The position numbers and the translations under genes were made by a program. The notes beneath the pieces were generated by a model that was not told the origin of the DNA, searched no databases, and worked only from the letters and a program-made list of their open reading frames with translations. Below are positions 6,850 through 15,211 of a stretch of 35,427 bases of DNA, piece after piece. Numbering within the stretch: position 1 is the stretch's first letter; the number at the start of each line of letters is the position of its first letter. Source of the DNA: Pseudomonadota bacterium. Lineage in GTDB: Bacteria > Myxococcota_A > Polyangia > Polyangiales > JAKSBK01. The stretch spans positions 1 to 35,427 of the forward strand of contig JAKSBK010000556.1 of the NCBI GenBank assembly GCA_022361155.1, in the 5' to 3' direction.

Positions 6850-8523
6850 ATGGGAGAGTTGCGTGTCGTGCAAGCACGTGGAGGGAGCAGGCAGCTTGCT
6901 GTGGCTGCGGTGGTGACAGCGCTGCTGGGCACCGGCTGCGGCGATACGAGCGTGGCGCCAGCGCTAAGCCCGGATGGCGCCGTGGCCCTGGATGGCGGCG
7001 GCGGCGACTCCGGCGGAGCCGGCGGGATGGGCGGGGCTCAAGACGGTGGCGGGGGAGCGATGGGAGACGCCTCCACCGCAAGCGGCGGCGCGCGGGGCGC
7101 GGACGCTGCTGTTCCCGACGCAGGCGGACCGAACCCGGACGGCGGCGGCATGGCGGCAAGTGGTCGTGGCGGCGCCGGCGGCTCCGTAGGTTTCGGGGGT
7201 CGTGGCGGCACCATCGGCGGCGGCAGGCCGGGGTTCAGCGGCGTGCTTGGCTTTGCGGGCTTTGGCGTTGGGGGCGGCCTCGGTCTTGCGGGCTACCCGG
7301 CTTCACCGGGGGGAAGCCCGCACGATTGCGGCGGCAAGATGTGTGCCGACCCGGGCATAGAGGGGCTGGGGGCGTGCTGCTTGGCGGACGAGACCTGTGG
7401 CGTGCGGGGCGAGCGTGGCGCTTGCGTAGAGGCATCCGGGGTCGAGCCCCGGTGCGCCCACACGGGCCCCGGTCCAGGCTGCTGCAAGTCCAACGGCACG
7501 TGCGGTTTCCTCCCGGGCGACGGCAGGTGCGTGACGCTCACCCAGGGTCCTTACCCCGGCTATCCGGTATACCCCGGCTATCCAGGGTTTCCTGGCTTCG
7601 GCGGCGCACCGGGCAGCAGCACGCCGGTGGTCGAACAGCGCTGCGATGGAGCCCATTACTGCGAAGCGAACCAATGCGCGCCACCCGCCGGGAGCGCGGC
7701 TCCGTGCTGCCTGCCCGGTGGAAGCTGCGGCGTGCGGCTGGGAGCTTCCCTCGGCGGCTACCCCGGCCCCGAGTTCTCGCCCACAGGCTGCATGCAACCC
7801 GGTCTCGTCCATGCGGCCTGTCCTGGAGGCTGCTGCACCGCCGAAGGCTACTGCGGCCGGCCATCGTCCAGCGGAACGAAGTGCCTGCTGGACGTGGGGT
7901 CTGCCTACACCACGGATTGCACGGGCAACCTTCGGCCATTTGCCTGTGCCGGCGTGCTGTGCCCAGAGGCGCGGGGATCGACGACTCGCCCGCGGCCCTA
8001 CCCGAACGCCGGTCGCAGACCTCGCTGTTGTACGTCGGGCGGTGAATGCGGATTGATCCTCAACGGACACTGCGTGGCTTCCGCGATCCTGGATCCGGAC
8101 TGCCCCGACCAGGCGCAGGCCGTGGGTTGCTGCGCCGCCGACAACCTGTGCGGGGTATGGGACGGAGCGAACAACATGTGCCTCGCGCCCAGCGCATCGC
8201 AATCCCTCGTACGCGATTGCGACGGCAACGCCATGGTCAGATGCGCCATGGCCACGTGCACGGTCAGCTCCGGCGCCATGTTGCCGTTTGCGCCCTGCTG
8301 CACGGCTTCCGGCGAATGCGGGGTACAGCTGCCTAATCGCGTCTGTGTCGATGGCAAGCTGATTTCCCCGCAGTGTCCGGGCGGCCGCACAAGTCCCGTG
8401 GGCTGCTGCACGCCGCAAGGTATCTGTGGAGGCTTCGACGCCACGGGCGCGTGCGTGGCTGGCCTGGGCGGTTTCGCGGGCTTCGGAGGCGGCGCGACCC
8501 TGCCCTGCAACCCCGCACCCTAG
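6850..8523 (+). CDS. Gly-rich lipoprotein with eight CCx5CG cysteine repeats
   Basis: This 557-residue lipoprotein has an N-terminal signal with lipobox LLGTGC (lipidated Cys at residue 30). A Gly/Ala/Asp-rich low-complexity segment (~35-165) follows, and then a Cys-rich part. There a motif of the form CC-x5-CG-x(6-12)-C recurs about eight times, e.g. CCLADETCG, CCKSNGTCG, CCLPGGSCG, CCTAEGYCG, CCTSGGECG, CCAADNLCG, CCTASGECG and CCTPQGICG. A YPGYPVYPGYPGFPGF stretch separates units 2 and 3. The even spacing suggests stacked small disulfide knots on the outer surface, which is inferred; no enzyme motif is seen. Start ATG 6850 has GGAGG about 9 nt upstream, and the lipoprotein signal fits. It is alone in its transcription unit or leads into the oxidase 40 bp later. 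Confidence 0.85.
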   Translation: MGELRVVQARGGSRQLAVAAVVTALLGTGCGDTSVAPALSPDGAVALDGGGGDSGGAGGMGGAQDGGGGAMGDASTASGGARGADAAVPDAGGPNPDGGGMAASGRGGAGGSVGFGGRGGTIGGGRPGFSGVLGFAGFGVGGGLGLAGYPASPGGSPHDCGGKMCADPGIEGLGACCLADETCGVRGERGACVEASGVEPRCAHTGPGPGCCKSNGTCGFLPGDGRCVTLTQGPYPGYPVYPGYPGFPGFGGAPGSSTPVVEQRCDGAHYCEANQCAPPAGSAAPCCLPGGSCGVRLGASLGGYPGPEFSPTGCMQPGLVHAACPGGCCTAEGYCGRPSSSGTKCLLDVGSAYTTDCTGNLRPFACAGVLCPEARGSTTRPRPYPNAGRRPRCCTSGGECGLILNGHCVASAILDPDCPDQAQAVGCCAADNLCGVWDGANNMCLAPSASQSLVRDCDGNAMVRCAMATCTVSSGAMLPFAPCCTASGECGVQLPNRVCVDGKLISPQCPGGRTSPVGCCTPQGICGGFDATGACVAGLGGFAGFGGGATLPCNPAP

Positions 8524-8563
8524 AAGGCCGGACCCCCGCAGGCTTTTCGCTTTGGCTGCGCAT

Positions 8564-9988
8564 ATGTCCGATGAGTTCGAGCGTCCGGGCGAGAGCGCCC
8601 GGCGGCGGAGCGCTTCGCTCACGCGTCTTTCCGGCTGGGGCGCCAACGTGCGCGCCGATTGCAGATTGACCGAGCCCGAAACGCCCGCGGAGGTCGCCGC
8701 CCGGCTCGATCGATCGGGCACGATCGCGCGCGGCCTTGGTCGCAGCTACGGTGACGCGGCGATCAACGCGGGCGGCCAGGTCCTGGGGATGACCCGGCTC
8801 GACCGCTACCTGGCTTTCGACGAGCACGACGGTCGTTTGACCTGCGAGGCGGGCACAAGCCTGGCCCGCATCATCGAGGACTTCGCGCCGCGCGGGTGGT
8901 TTCCGATGATCACCCCGGGCACGAAACTCGTCACCGTCGGAGGCTGCATCGCCAACGACGTCCACGGCAAGGCCCACCACGCCCAGGGCTCCTTCAGCAG
9001 CTCGGTGGACTCCATGAGCGTGCTGCTCGCGAGCGGAGAAATCGCGAACGCGAGCCGAAGCCACAACGCAGAGCTTTTTTGGGCAACCTTCGGCGGCATG
9101 GGGCTGCTCGGCATCGTGCTGAGCGCGACGATCCGGCTGCGCAGGATCGAGACCACCTACTTTCGTCAGAAATCGATCCCGGCCGGCAACCTCGAGGCCA
9201 TGTTGGCCGCGCTCGACGAGTACGATCGGGTCTTCCCCTACTCGGTCGCCACCCTCGACGTCTTTGCCACCGGCTCCAGCTTGGGTCGCGGGGTGCTCAC
9301 GGTGGGCGATCACGCCGGCCTCGACGAGCTGCCCTCCAGGCTCGCGGCGGACGCGCTGCGCATCGCGGGGCCACCGCAGCTCACGCTGCCGTTCGAGCTT
9401 CCAGAGCAGACGCTGAATCCCTGGAGCATGCGTCTGGTAAACGGCATCATCCAACGCATGCAAAAGGGCGCGCCGACGTTCGGCCACTACGAGAGCTTCA
9501 TGTTTCCGCTCGACAAGCTCGCGCACTGGAACCGGGGTTACGGGCGGCGCGGCTTCACACAATACCAGTTCGTGGTTCCGTGCAGCGGCGGGCCGGCGGT
9601 CTTACGTCCGCTGCTCGACACCATCCTGTCGGCCGGCGAGCTGCCTTTCTTGAACGTGCTCAAGCGGCTCGGAAAAGAGAGCGCCGGAGCGCTTTCCTTC
9701 CCGCGCGAGGGTTATACGCTTGCCATCGATTTCCCGATTCGCGACCACACCGTGTCGCTGCTGCAACGGCTCGACAGGATGGTGCTGGACGCCGGAGGAC
9801 GCATCTACCTTGGCAAGGACTCCTACCTTGCACCGGAGACCTTCCGCGCCATGTATCCGCAACTCGATCGCTGGCTCGAAACCAAGGCAAGATACGACCC
9901 AACCGGCATCTTCACGTCGGACCTGGGACGTCGCGTGGGTCTGGTCGCAGCCGCCCCCAAGCGGGTCGCCGCAGCCCGGCGGGACTAG
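8564..9988 (+). CDS. DprE1-like FAD-dependent oxidase (decaprenylphosphoryl-beta-D-ribose 2'-oxidase family)
   Basis: The 474-residue protein resembles mycobacterial DprE1, which oxidises the 2'-OH of polyprenyl-phosphoryl-ribose during formation of the arabinose donor. The FAD-binding (VAO/PCMH-type) half shows ARGLGRSYGD at 55-64 and GGCIANDVHGKAHH at 126-139, the DprE1-type His/Gly segment. The C-terminal half keeps the DprE1 pattern closely: FTQYQFVVP, FLNVLKRLG (the active-site Lys region), LSFPREGYTLAIDFP, GGRIYLGKDS, ETFRAMYP and a final DPTGIFTSDLGRR. Start ATG 8564 (MSDEF) fits the family; the frame is open upstream but overlaps the lipoprotein gene. No DprE2-type reductase is adjacent. 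A DPPR-synthase-like UbiA gene lies 10.6 kb away. Exact substrate is unproven. Confidence 0.86.
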   Translation: MSDEFERPGESARRRSASLTRLSGWGANVRADCRLTEPETPAEVAARLDRSGTIARGLGRSYGDAAINAGGQVLGMTRLDRYLAFDEHDGRLTCEAGTSLARIIEDFAPRGWFPMITPGTKLVTVGGCIANDVHGKAHHAQGSFSSSVDSMSVLLASGEIANASRSHNAELFWATFGGMGLLGIVLSATIRLRRIETTYFRQKSIPAGNLEAMLAALDEYDRVFPYSVATLDVFATGSSLGRGVLTVGDHAGLDELPSRLAADALRIAGPPQLTLPFELPEQTLNPWSMRLVNGIIQRMQKGAPTFGHYESFMFPLDKLAHWNRGYGRRGFTQYQFVVPCSGGPAVLRPLLDTILSAGELPFLNVLKRLGKESAGALSFPREGYTLAIDFPIRDHTVSLLQRLDRMVLDAGGRIYLGKDSYLAPETFRAMYPQLDRWLETKARYDPTGIFTSDLGRRVGLVAAAPKRVAAARRD

Positions 9989-9990
9989 CA

Positions 9991-10341
9991 CTAGCTCAGG
10001 GAGCGGTCGAGCATCGACGCGATTCTTGTCTTGGGCACGGCGCCCACCTGCTGGTCCACGACCTGCCCGTCCTTGAACACCATGAGTGTCGGTACCCCGC
10101 GGACACCAAATCGCTGCGCCGTGGTTGGGCTCTCGTCGATGTCGAGCTTGGTTATCTTGACGCGGCCCTCGTACTCTGTTGCCAACTGCGCAACAAGGGG
10201 AGCTACCACCCTGCACGGTTGACACCAGCCCGCGGTGAAATCTACGAGGACCGGTGTGGAGACGTCGAGCACCTCCTGTTGGAAGTTGGCGTCGTTTACT
10301 GCGAGCACATTGTCTGCTGCGAGCACATTGTCGGAAACCAT
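9991..10341 (-). CDS. trxA: Thioredoxin with WCQPC active site
   Basis: The 116-residue protein has the thioredoxin fold pattern: VLVDFTAGWCQPC (redox site at 39-43), the DIDESPTTAQRFGVRGVPTL segment with the cis-Pro (GVPT), and FKDGQVVDQQVGAVPK. It should act as a cytosolic dithiol reductant. The site reads WCQPC where classical thioredoxins read WCGPC; changes at this position alter redox potential in known variants, but the effect here is not predictable. Start ATG 10341 has AGGAG about 8 nt upstream; an upstream in-frame start at 10377 lacks one. Residues 4-15 (DNVLAADNVLAV) are a tandem six-residue duplication ahead of the usual fold. It converges on the DprE1-like gene: the two stop codons share CTAGCACTAG. 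Confidence 0.93.
   Translation of the reverse strand: MVSDNVLAADNVLAVNDANFQQEVLDVSTPVLVDFTAGWCQPCRVVAPLVAQLATEYEGRVKITKLDIDESPTTAQRFGVRGVPTLMVFKDGQVVDQQVGAVPKTRIASMLDRSLS
10299..10332 (-). repeat. 16-bp direct repeat (18-bp period) at the 5' end of trxA
   Basis: CTGCGAGCACATTGTC occurs at 10299-10314 and again at 10317-10332 on the plus strand. The 18-bp period duplicates six codons (DNVLAA/DNVLAV) at the thioredoxin N-terminus without breaking the frame. Confidence 0.9.
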
Positions 10342-10447
10342 CTCGTATCTCCTGTGGGGGCAAAGTAAGGATCGCAACCGTGGCTGTCAATCGGCGAAGG
10401 CCTCGGCTACCGGCCTCTGACCCAGCGTGCTAGTGCTAGAGCACCGC

Positions 10448-10870
10448 ATGCGTCCGAACCGCGCATTCCTACCCCAGCAGACCGTAGACGCTTGGTTGTC
10501 CGACGGGAAGATCGAGTTGAACGGGACGATCATGTCGGTTCCCGCGCACGCTCGCGGCTTTTTGCTCGAAAGCGCCATCTACATCGTGGAGGACGTCGGG
10601 GGCGCTGGCGATCAGCCCCAATTGCTCGGCAAAGTCAAAGACTTGGCGCAGATAGCCGAGCTCGGAGGAGAGCACTGCGCGGATTCGCTCATCGTCGAAG
10701 ATGACGCCTACCGCGTCGTCGAGGGCTTCGTGGCTACACTGGTGCGCAACCCGATCGAGGCTGCGGGCGGAGGGGTCGAGGTGCGTGGCGTGGACGTCCC
10801 GGACGACGAGCTGCATGGCGGGGACGCCCCGGACGATGATGAGCTTGCTCAACTCTTTGAAGTGAGTTGA
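10448..10870 (+). CDS. Conserved-looking protein of unknown function
   Basis: I do not recognise this 140-residue protein. It starts MRPNRAFLPQQTVDAWLSD, has no signal peptide or membrane helix, and ends in an acidic tail (DVPDDEL, DAPDDDEL). The middle (IELNGTIMSVP, GFLLESAIYIVEDVGG, LLGKVKDLAQIAELGGEH, DSLIVEDDAYRVVEGFVA) has the alternating hydrophobic pattern of a compact alpha/beta domain and shows codon use like a real gene. It is divergent from trxA and 22 bp upstream of hemX on the same strand, so it may head the hem operon. No catalytic motif is evident. A weak upstream in-frame TTG at 10427 would add 7 residues. Confidence 0.7.
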   Translation: MRPNRAFLPQQTVDAWLSDGKIELNGTIMSVPAHARGFLLESAIYIVEDVGGAGDQPQLLGKVKDLAQIAELGGEHCADSLIVEDDAYRVVEGFVATLVRNPIEAAGGGVEVRGVDVPDDELHGGDAPDDDELAQLFEVS

Positions 10871-10892
10871 TCGCAGCGGTGGATCTTTCCCG

Positions 10893-11696
10893 ATGGGCAC
10901 GAGCTTAGCGTTTCTTTGCGCGGCAGTCCTGTACCTCGTGGCGACCGCGTCGTACCTAGGCTTCCTTGCACGAGGCGGCCGCCGTCTGGAACGGTGGGGA
11001 ACCTGCTCACTCGCCGCTTCGTTGCTGGTACATGCCGGCTTCGTCGTGACTTCGGCGCTGAGCAGTCAGGGGATGCTGGAGGGCATACGGCTTGCGCTTG
11101 CTTGGCTTTCCCTGTTGATTCCGCTCGCGTACCTCGTCTCGATGCGCAAGCACCGACTGCCGGTCCTCGGCGCCATCGTCACGCCGCTGAGCCTGTTGCT
11201 GTTCTTGGGGGCAGGTCTTCCCGGTCAAGCGCACCATGTCCCGTCCCAAATGCGCTCTTTGTTGCTGCCGGTCCACATCGGCGTCAACGTGCTCGGAATG
11301 GCAGCGTTCGCCCTGGCCTTCGCGGCGGCCATCGCCTACGTGTTGCAGGAAGAGCTGCTGCGCCGCAAACGCGTCGGCAGGCTGCTGCATGCCCTGCCGC
11401 CGCTCGATGTGCTGGACTCCCTCGGGCTGCGACTAGTCACCATCGGGTTCACGCTATTCACCGTGGGCGTAGTCACCGGCAGTGTGTGGGCCACACGCCT
11501 CAATACTGCCGGAAGCTTGCTATCGGCCGGGCAGGGACTCGCCATCCTAGCCTGGCTGTTCTTCGGCAGCGTGCTGCTCGCCAGAGCCGCCGCAGGATGG
11601 CGCGGGCGGCGGGCAGCGATCGGAACGGTGCTCGGCTTCCTGTGCTCGCTGGCAGCCCTTGGAGGTTATGTCTTGCGTGACGTGGGGGGGTCATAG
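10893..11696 (+). CDS. hemX: HemX/CcsA-type cytochrome c assembly membrane protein
   Basis: The 267-residue protein has about eight hydrophobic helices and belongs to the CcsA/ResC/HemX group of haem-handling membrane proteins. Genes of this group often sit immediately upstream of hemA and have been linked to the level of glutamyl-tRNA reductase or to cytochrome c maturation. The features seen are HIGVNVLGMAAFALAFAAAIAYVLQEE in the middle, with a candidate haem-ligand His, and the helix pattern typical of the family (LRLVTIGFTLFTVGVVTGSVWA). The WGxxWxWD motif of full CcsA is not obvious, which favours the HemX subtype. Its TAG stop (11694-11696) is one base before the chosen hemA start. It forms the hemXAC run. 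Confidence 0.82.
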   Translation: MGTSLAFLCAAVLYLVATASYLGFLARGGRRLERWGTCSLAASLLVHAGFVVTSALSSQGMLEGIRLALAWLSLLIPLAYLVSMRKHRLPVLGAIVTPLSLLLFLGAGLPGQAHHVPSQMRSLLLPVHIGVNVLGMAAFALAFAAAIAYVLQEELLRRKRVGRLLHALPPLDVLDSLGLRLVTIGFTLFTVGVVTGSVWATRLNTAGSLLSAGQGLAILAWLFFGSVLLARAAAGWRGRRAAIGTVLGFLCSLAALGGYVLRDVGGS

Positions 11697-11697
11697 C

Positions 11698-13068
11698 TTG
11701 GCCAGCGAGCTCGTGGTGGTTGGGCTGTCTCATCACACGGCGCCGGTCGAGGTTCGTGAACGCCTCGCCGCGCCGGCGAGCGCCGAGCAACTGGGGGAAG
11801 TGGTCGAACGCGTCAGGTTGACCGAAGCGGCGCTGTTATCGACGTGCAACCGCGTCGAGCTCATCGCAGCAGCGGCCGACGTGAACGAGGCTGTCCCGCA
11901 CGTCCATGAGTACTTCGCTCGGAGATCGCCGTTCGCCGAACTCGAGCAGCACACGTACTGTTACCAGGGTCGCGACGCTGTCAGGCACCTGTTCAGGGTC
12001 GCGTCGGGACTGGACTCTATGGTGCTGGGCGAACCGCAGATCCTCGGTCAAGTCAAGGAGGCACGGCAGTGTGCTCGCAGGGCGGGCACGCTGGGTACAG
12101 TCTTGGGGCGCTGCTTCGACCACGCCTTCGCGGTGGCGAAGCGGGTGCGCGCCGAAACAGCTCTGGCAAGCGGTCACATCAGCGTGAGCTCCATCGCGAC
12201 CGAGCTTGCGGGACAGATCTTCGCCGACCTCGCGAGCAGAAAGGCGCTCTTGCTCGGGGCGGGCGAGATGGCTGAGGCGGCCGCGCGTAGTCTTGCGAAT
12301 CAGGGCGCCTCGCTGGTCGTCCTCAACCGCAGCAAAGAGCGCGCAGACCGGCTTGCACAAACGGTCCGCGGCACGGCGCGCCCTCTGTCGGAGCTGACTT
12401 CGGAGCTCCACGACGCGGACGTCGTGTTGTCGTCCACTGCGCATGCGGGCTTCGTGATCACGCACGAGCTGATGACCGAGGTCGCCCGCATTCGACGCTT
12501 TCGCCCCCTCTTTCTGATCGACATCGCCGTGCCAAGGGACATAGAACCGCGAGTCGGACTGCTGCAGAACGTCTTCCTCTACGACATCGACGATCTGAAG
12601 AGCGTATCCGAGCAAAACCTGCAAGCTCGAAAGGGCGAAGTACAGGCTGCCGAGGACATCGTCGAAGCCGAAGTACAGCGCTACGAGCTATGGCGACACT
12701 CACTCGAGCTGACGCCCACCATCGTTGCGTTGCGCGAACGGTTCCGCAGTGTGCTGTCTGCCGAGATCGAACGAACCGCGCTGAAGCTCTCGAGCCTGAA
12801 CGACACCGATCGGGAGTCGCTCTACCGCATGGCCGATACCTTGACCAAGAAGCTGCTGCATCACGCCATCACGCGACTGAAGCACAGTACCCAGCGCAAT
12901 GAAGAAGCCGCACTTATCGAAGCGGCTCGTACGCTCTTCGATCTGCCGCTGCCAGAGCATGCCTCGGGCACCCGTGCTTCAGAACGGCGCAAGGCGAGCG
13001 ATCCCGCAGAAGCCTACCACGAGACCGCTCCCATACTCAAAGCCGTTGGACGGGACGGGGAAACATGA
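11698..13068 (+). CDS. hemA: Glutamyl-tRNA reductase
   Basis: This 456-residue enzyme reduces Glu-tRNA(Glu) to glutamate-1-semialdehyde with NADPH, the first committed step of C5-route tetrapyrrole synthesis. Motifs in order: VVGLSHHTAPVEVRE at 7-21, LLSTCNRVE with the catalytic Cys at residue 50, GEPQILGQVK, the NADPH-binding LLGAGEMAEAAA, and FLIDIAVPRDIEP. Next come the long helical spine and a C-terminal dimerisation domain (LTKKLLHHAITRLKH). Start TTG 11698 (MASELVVVGLSH) is preceded by a G-run about 7 nt upstream and puts the catalytic Cys at position 50, as in the E. coli enzyme. ATG 11668 and TTG 11659 inside hemX are alternatives. A ~40-residue polar tail follows the fold. It overlaps hemC by ATGA. 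Confidence 0.96.
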   Translation: MASELVVVGLSHHTAPVEVRERLAAPASAEQLGEVVERVRLTEAALLSTCNRVELIAAAADVNEAVPHVHEYFARRSPFAELEQHTYCYQGRDAVRHLFRVASGLDSMVLGEPQILGQVKEARQCARRAGTLGTVLGRCFDHAFAVAKRVRAETALASGHISVSSIATELAGQIFADLASRKALLLGAGEMAEAAARSLANQGASLVVLNRSKERADRLAQTVRGTARPLSELTSELHDADVVLSSTAHAGFVITHELMTEVARIRRFRPLFLIDIAVPRDIEPRVGLLQNVFLYDIDDLKSVSEQNLQARKGEVQAAEDIVEAEVQRYELWRHSLELTPTIVALRERFRSVLSAEIERTALKLSSLNDTDRESLYRMADTLTKKLLHHAITRLKHSTQRNEEAALIEAARTLFDLPLPEHASGTRASERRKASDPAEAYHETAPILKAVGRDGET

Positions 13069-14042
13069 CGCTGCGCATTGCAACACGCCAGAGCGCTCTG
13101 GCGATCGCGCAGAGCCGCTGGGTCGCCCGGCAGCTTGGTAATCACCATCCGGGCATCGAGGTAGCGTTGGTGCCGATGCTGACCCGGGGCGATCGCATCA
13201 CGAGCGTCCCGCTTGCGCAGCTCGGAGGCAAGGGGCTTTTCGTAAGCGAGCTCGAGGCTGCCGTGCGTGACGGTCAGGCCGATCTGGCCGTTCACTCGCT
13301 CAAGGATGTGCCCGCCGAGCTCGCACCGGGGCTCGAAATCGCGGCCGTGCCCGAACGCGAGGATGCGCGCGACGTGCTGGTCTCCGCGCACGGATCCGAA
13401 CTCGACGACTTCGCTGCTGAAGCGCGAATCGGCACGAGCTCGGCGCGGCGTATCTGTCAGCTGCGCCGGCACAGACCCGATCTCGACTACGCCCTGCTAC
13501 GCGGCAATGTCGACACCCGCCTGCACCGGCTCGAGCAGGGTCGCTACGCTGCGATCGTGCTGGCGTACGCCGGCCTGAACAGGCTGAACCTGCACGACCG
13601 GCCGCTGTGGCCGCTGCCACCCGCCGTCTGCATCCCGGCCGTTGGCCAGGGCGCTCTGGCGCTCGAAGCCAGAAGCGACGACAAGCCCACGCTCGAGCTG
13701 CTGTCGTGCCTGGAGCACGCACCCTCGCGGCTCGCCATCACCGCAGAGCGCGCGTTTCTGAGACGTACCGGGGGCGACTGTAACGTCCCGCTCGCTGGCT
13801 ACGCCCACTTCGAGGCTGGAAGCTGCCTGCGGATGAGCGCGCTGGTCGCCTCGACCAACGGCGAGCGGTATCTGACGACGCACGGCAAGCGCGTTCTCGG
13901 TATGGAGGACGGACGCGCGCAGGCTCGCGCGCTCGGCGAACAACTGGCCGAGGAGCTGCTCGCCCAGGGCGCCCAGCAACTCATCGAGCAGGCACTTACC
14001 CTCGCTGCGCGACGCGACGACCCACGCTCCCGCCCCTCCTAG
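13065..14042 (+). CDS. hemC: Porphobilinogen deaminase (hydroxymethylbilane synthase)
   Basis: This 325-residue enzyme polymerises four porphobilinogen units into hydroxymethylbilane. Diagnostic segments are LRIATRQSALAIAQS at 3-17, LAVHSLKDVPAE with the catalytic Asp at 81, GTSSARRICQLRR, RGNVDTRLHRL, AGLNRL, PAVGQGALALE, and GGDCNVPLAGYA. Cys239 in the last is the attachment site of the dipyrromethane cofactor. The start overlaps the hemA stop (ATGA at 13065-13068), a sign of translational coupling. Length is usual. No hemD follows; immediately after the TAG stop a MITE-like element begins. Confidence 0.97.
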   Translation: MTLRIATRQSALAIAQSRWVARQLGNHHPGIEVALVPMLTRGDRITSVPLAQLGGKGLFVSELEAAVRDGQADLAVHSLKDVPAELAPGLEIAAVPEREDARDVLVSAHGSELDDFAAEARIGTSSARRICQLRRHRPDLDYALLRGNVDTRLHRLEQGRYAAIVLAYAGLNRLNLHDRPLWPLPPAVCIPAVGQGALALEARSDDKPTLELLSCLEHAPSRLAITAERAFLRRTGGDCNVPLAGYAHFEAGSCLRMSALVASTNGERYLTTHGKRVLGMEDGRAQARALGEQLAEELLAQGAQQLIEQALTLAARRDDPRSRPS

Positions 14043-14241
14043 CTAGTGTCCTGTATCCGTGATTACGTACATAAGTCGGCGAGCAATTGGCGACGCTCGG
14101 GTCATCGAATCGACGCAGACTGCGGTTCAATGTCGATGCAGTGCATCGCTATTTCCAGGAGATAGCCAAACGGCGATCGATGGCGTGAGCGGTGTCAAGG
14201 GCCGGCGAATTATGTGCGGGATTTCGGATACAGGACACTAG
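14043..14241. mobile_element. 199-bp MITE with 17-bp perfect terminal inverted repeats
   Basis: The ends are CTAGTGTCCTGTATCCG (14043-14059) and its exact reverse complement (14225-14241). The arms stay similar for another ~23 bp inward (about 15 of 23 matching, including ACATAA and TCG). TA dinucleotides at 14044-14045 and 14239-14240 could be the target duplication of an IS630/mariner-type transposase, an inference from the TA alone. There is no ORF of note inside, so it is non-autonomous. It fills the gap between convergent hemC and the EEP-family gene, and its right end supplies the latter's TAG stop. The inverted arms could also end transcription from both sides. Confidence 0.85.
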
Positions 14242-15083
14242 GGCTGGGACGCGCGCCAGGCGGGACGAGTGCCCGGCGGCCGTGGGTCGAGGCGCAGCTC
14301 GGCGTAGATGCCAAAATGATCGCTGGGCCAAACGCCAGCCTGTTCCTGGTCGCAAACGACCTGACAGCGTTCAACGTGACCGAGGCCATCGTCACGCGGC
14401 GTACCTGCGAAGATGTAGTCGATGCGGCGATCGAGCTCGAGGTTGGCCCGAGCGTACGCGTTTCGGTTCGACCAAGTATAGCCTGGGCCGCCATCTCCCG
14501 CTGCACGCCAGGCATCCACCATATAGACGCGCCGCCCTCCGAGGGAATGCAGACCGGTCAGGAAGCGGATCTCATCCGAGCCGGGTTCCGCATTCATGTC
14601 CCCAGCTATGATCGGTGGAAAGCCGGAGCGCCCCTGAAGACCGGCCACATGGTCGTACAGGGCCATGACCTGCTGCTCGCGGACGTCGCCGCGATCGTGC
14701 TCCCAGTCGAGGTGTGTCGAGGTGAAGAACAACGTACCGCAGGGTGCCTCGATTCCAACTGTGAGCGCTGCGCGTAGCTGGTAGTCCGTGCAGTCCGGTA
14801 GACGCAGCTCGTGGCGCGAACGCACGGGCCAACGACTCGCCACCGCGTTGCCAAACGCGAGTGCTGGCTCCTTCCAAAACGGGATCGCCTTCACGAAGTC
14901 AAGATGGTAGGAGCGCCCCTGCACTACCTGAGCGAGCTGGTCGAAGCCTTCGCCACGCACGACCTCCTGAAGCGCAATGAGATCCGGATCCAAGCGCTCG
15001 AGCCAGTGCCGGATCAGCGAGACCCGTGCCGGCCAGGGTCCCGCATCATGCCAGATATTGAGGGTGAGGATTTTGATAGGCAT
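14238..15083 (-). CDS. Endonuclease/exonuclease/phosphatase (EEP) family hydrolase
   Basis: The 281-residue protein is a DNase I-like metal-dependent phosphodiesterase. Signature segments are ILTLNIWHDAGPW at 4-16 with the catalytic Asn, LIALQEVV with the metal-binding Glu, FFTSTHLDWEHD, IAGDMNAEPGSDE (Asp/Asn pair), RRIDYIFAG and PSDHFGIYAEL with the final catalytic His. All the catalytic residues expected of the family appear intact. Substrate (nucleic acid, inositol phosphate, sphingomyelin or other) cannot be told from sequence, and there is no signal peptide. ATG 15083 places the catalytic strand at the N-terminus as usual; no strong ribosome-binding site is seen. The stop codon lies inside the terminal repeat of the MITE, so the last residues may differ in strains lacking the insertion. 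Confidence 0.85.
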   Translation of the reverse strand: MPIKILTLNIWHDAGPWPARVSLIRHWLERLDPDLIALQEVVRGEGFDQLAQVVQGRSYHLDFVKAIPFWKEPALAFGNAVASRWPVRSRHELRLPDCTDYQLRAALTVGIEAPCGTLFFTSTHLDWEHDRGDVREQQVMALYDHVAGLQGRSGFPPIIAGDMNAEPGSDEIRFLTGLHSLGGRRVYMVDAWRAAGDGGPGYTWSNRNAYARANLELDRRIDYIFAGTPRDDGLGHVERCQVVCDQEQAGVWPSDHFGIYAELRLDPRPPGTRPAWRASQP

Positions 15084-15211
15084 GGTGATGGTTATCCCAC
15101 CCGAACGCAGAAATCCAGCTTGGGTTCATCTTTCGACTGGTGTCGTCGTTTCTGTTCGAACATACTTGCTTGGCTGTAACTGACACGTTTGCCTACAATT
15201 GGCTGCTGGGA

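Noticed and set aside
10893-11696. Full cytochrome c synthase CcsA
   Set aside because: The tryptophan-rich haem motif is not evident and the gene is directly linked to hemA, which fits the HemX group better.
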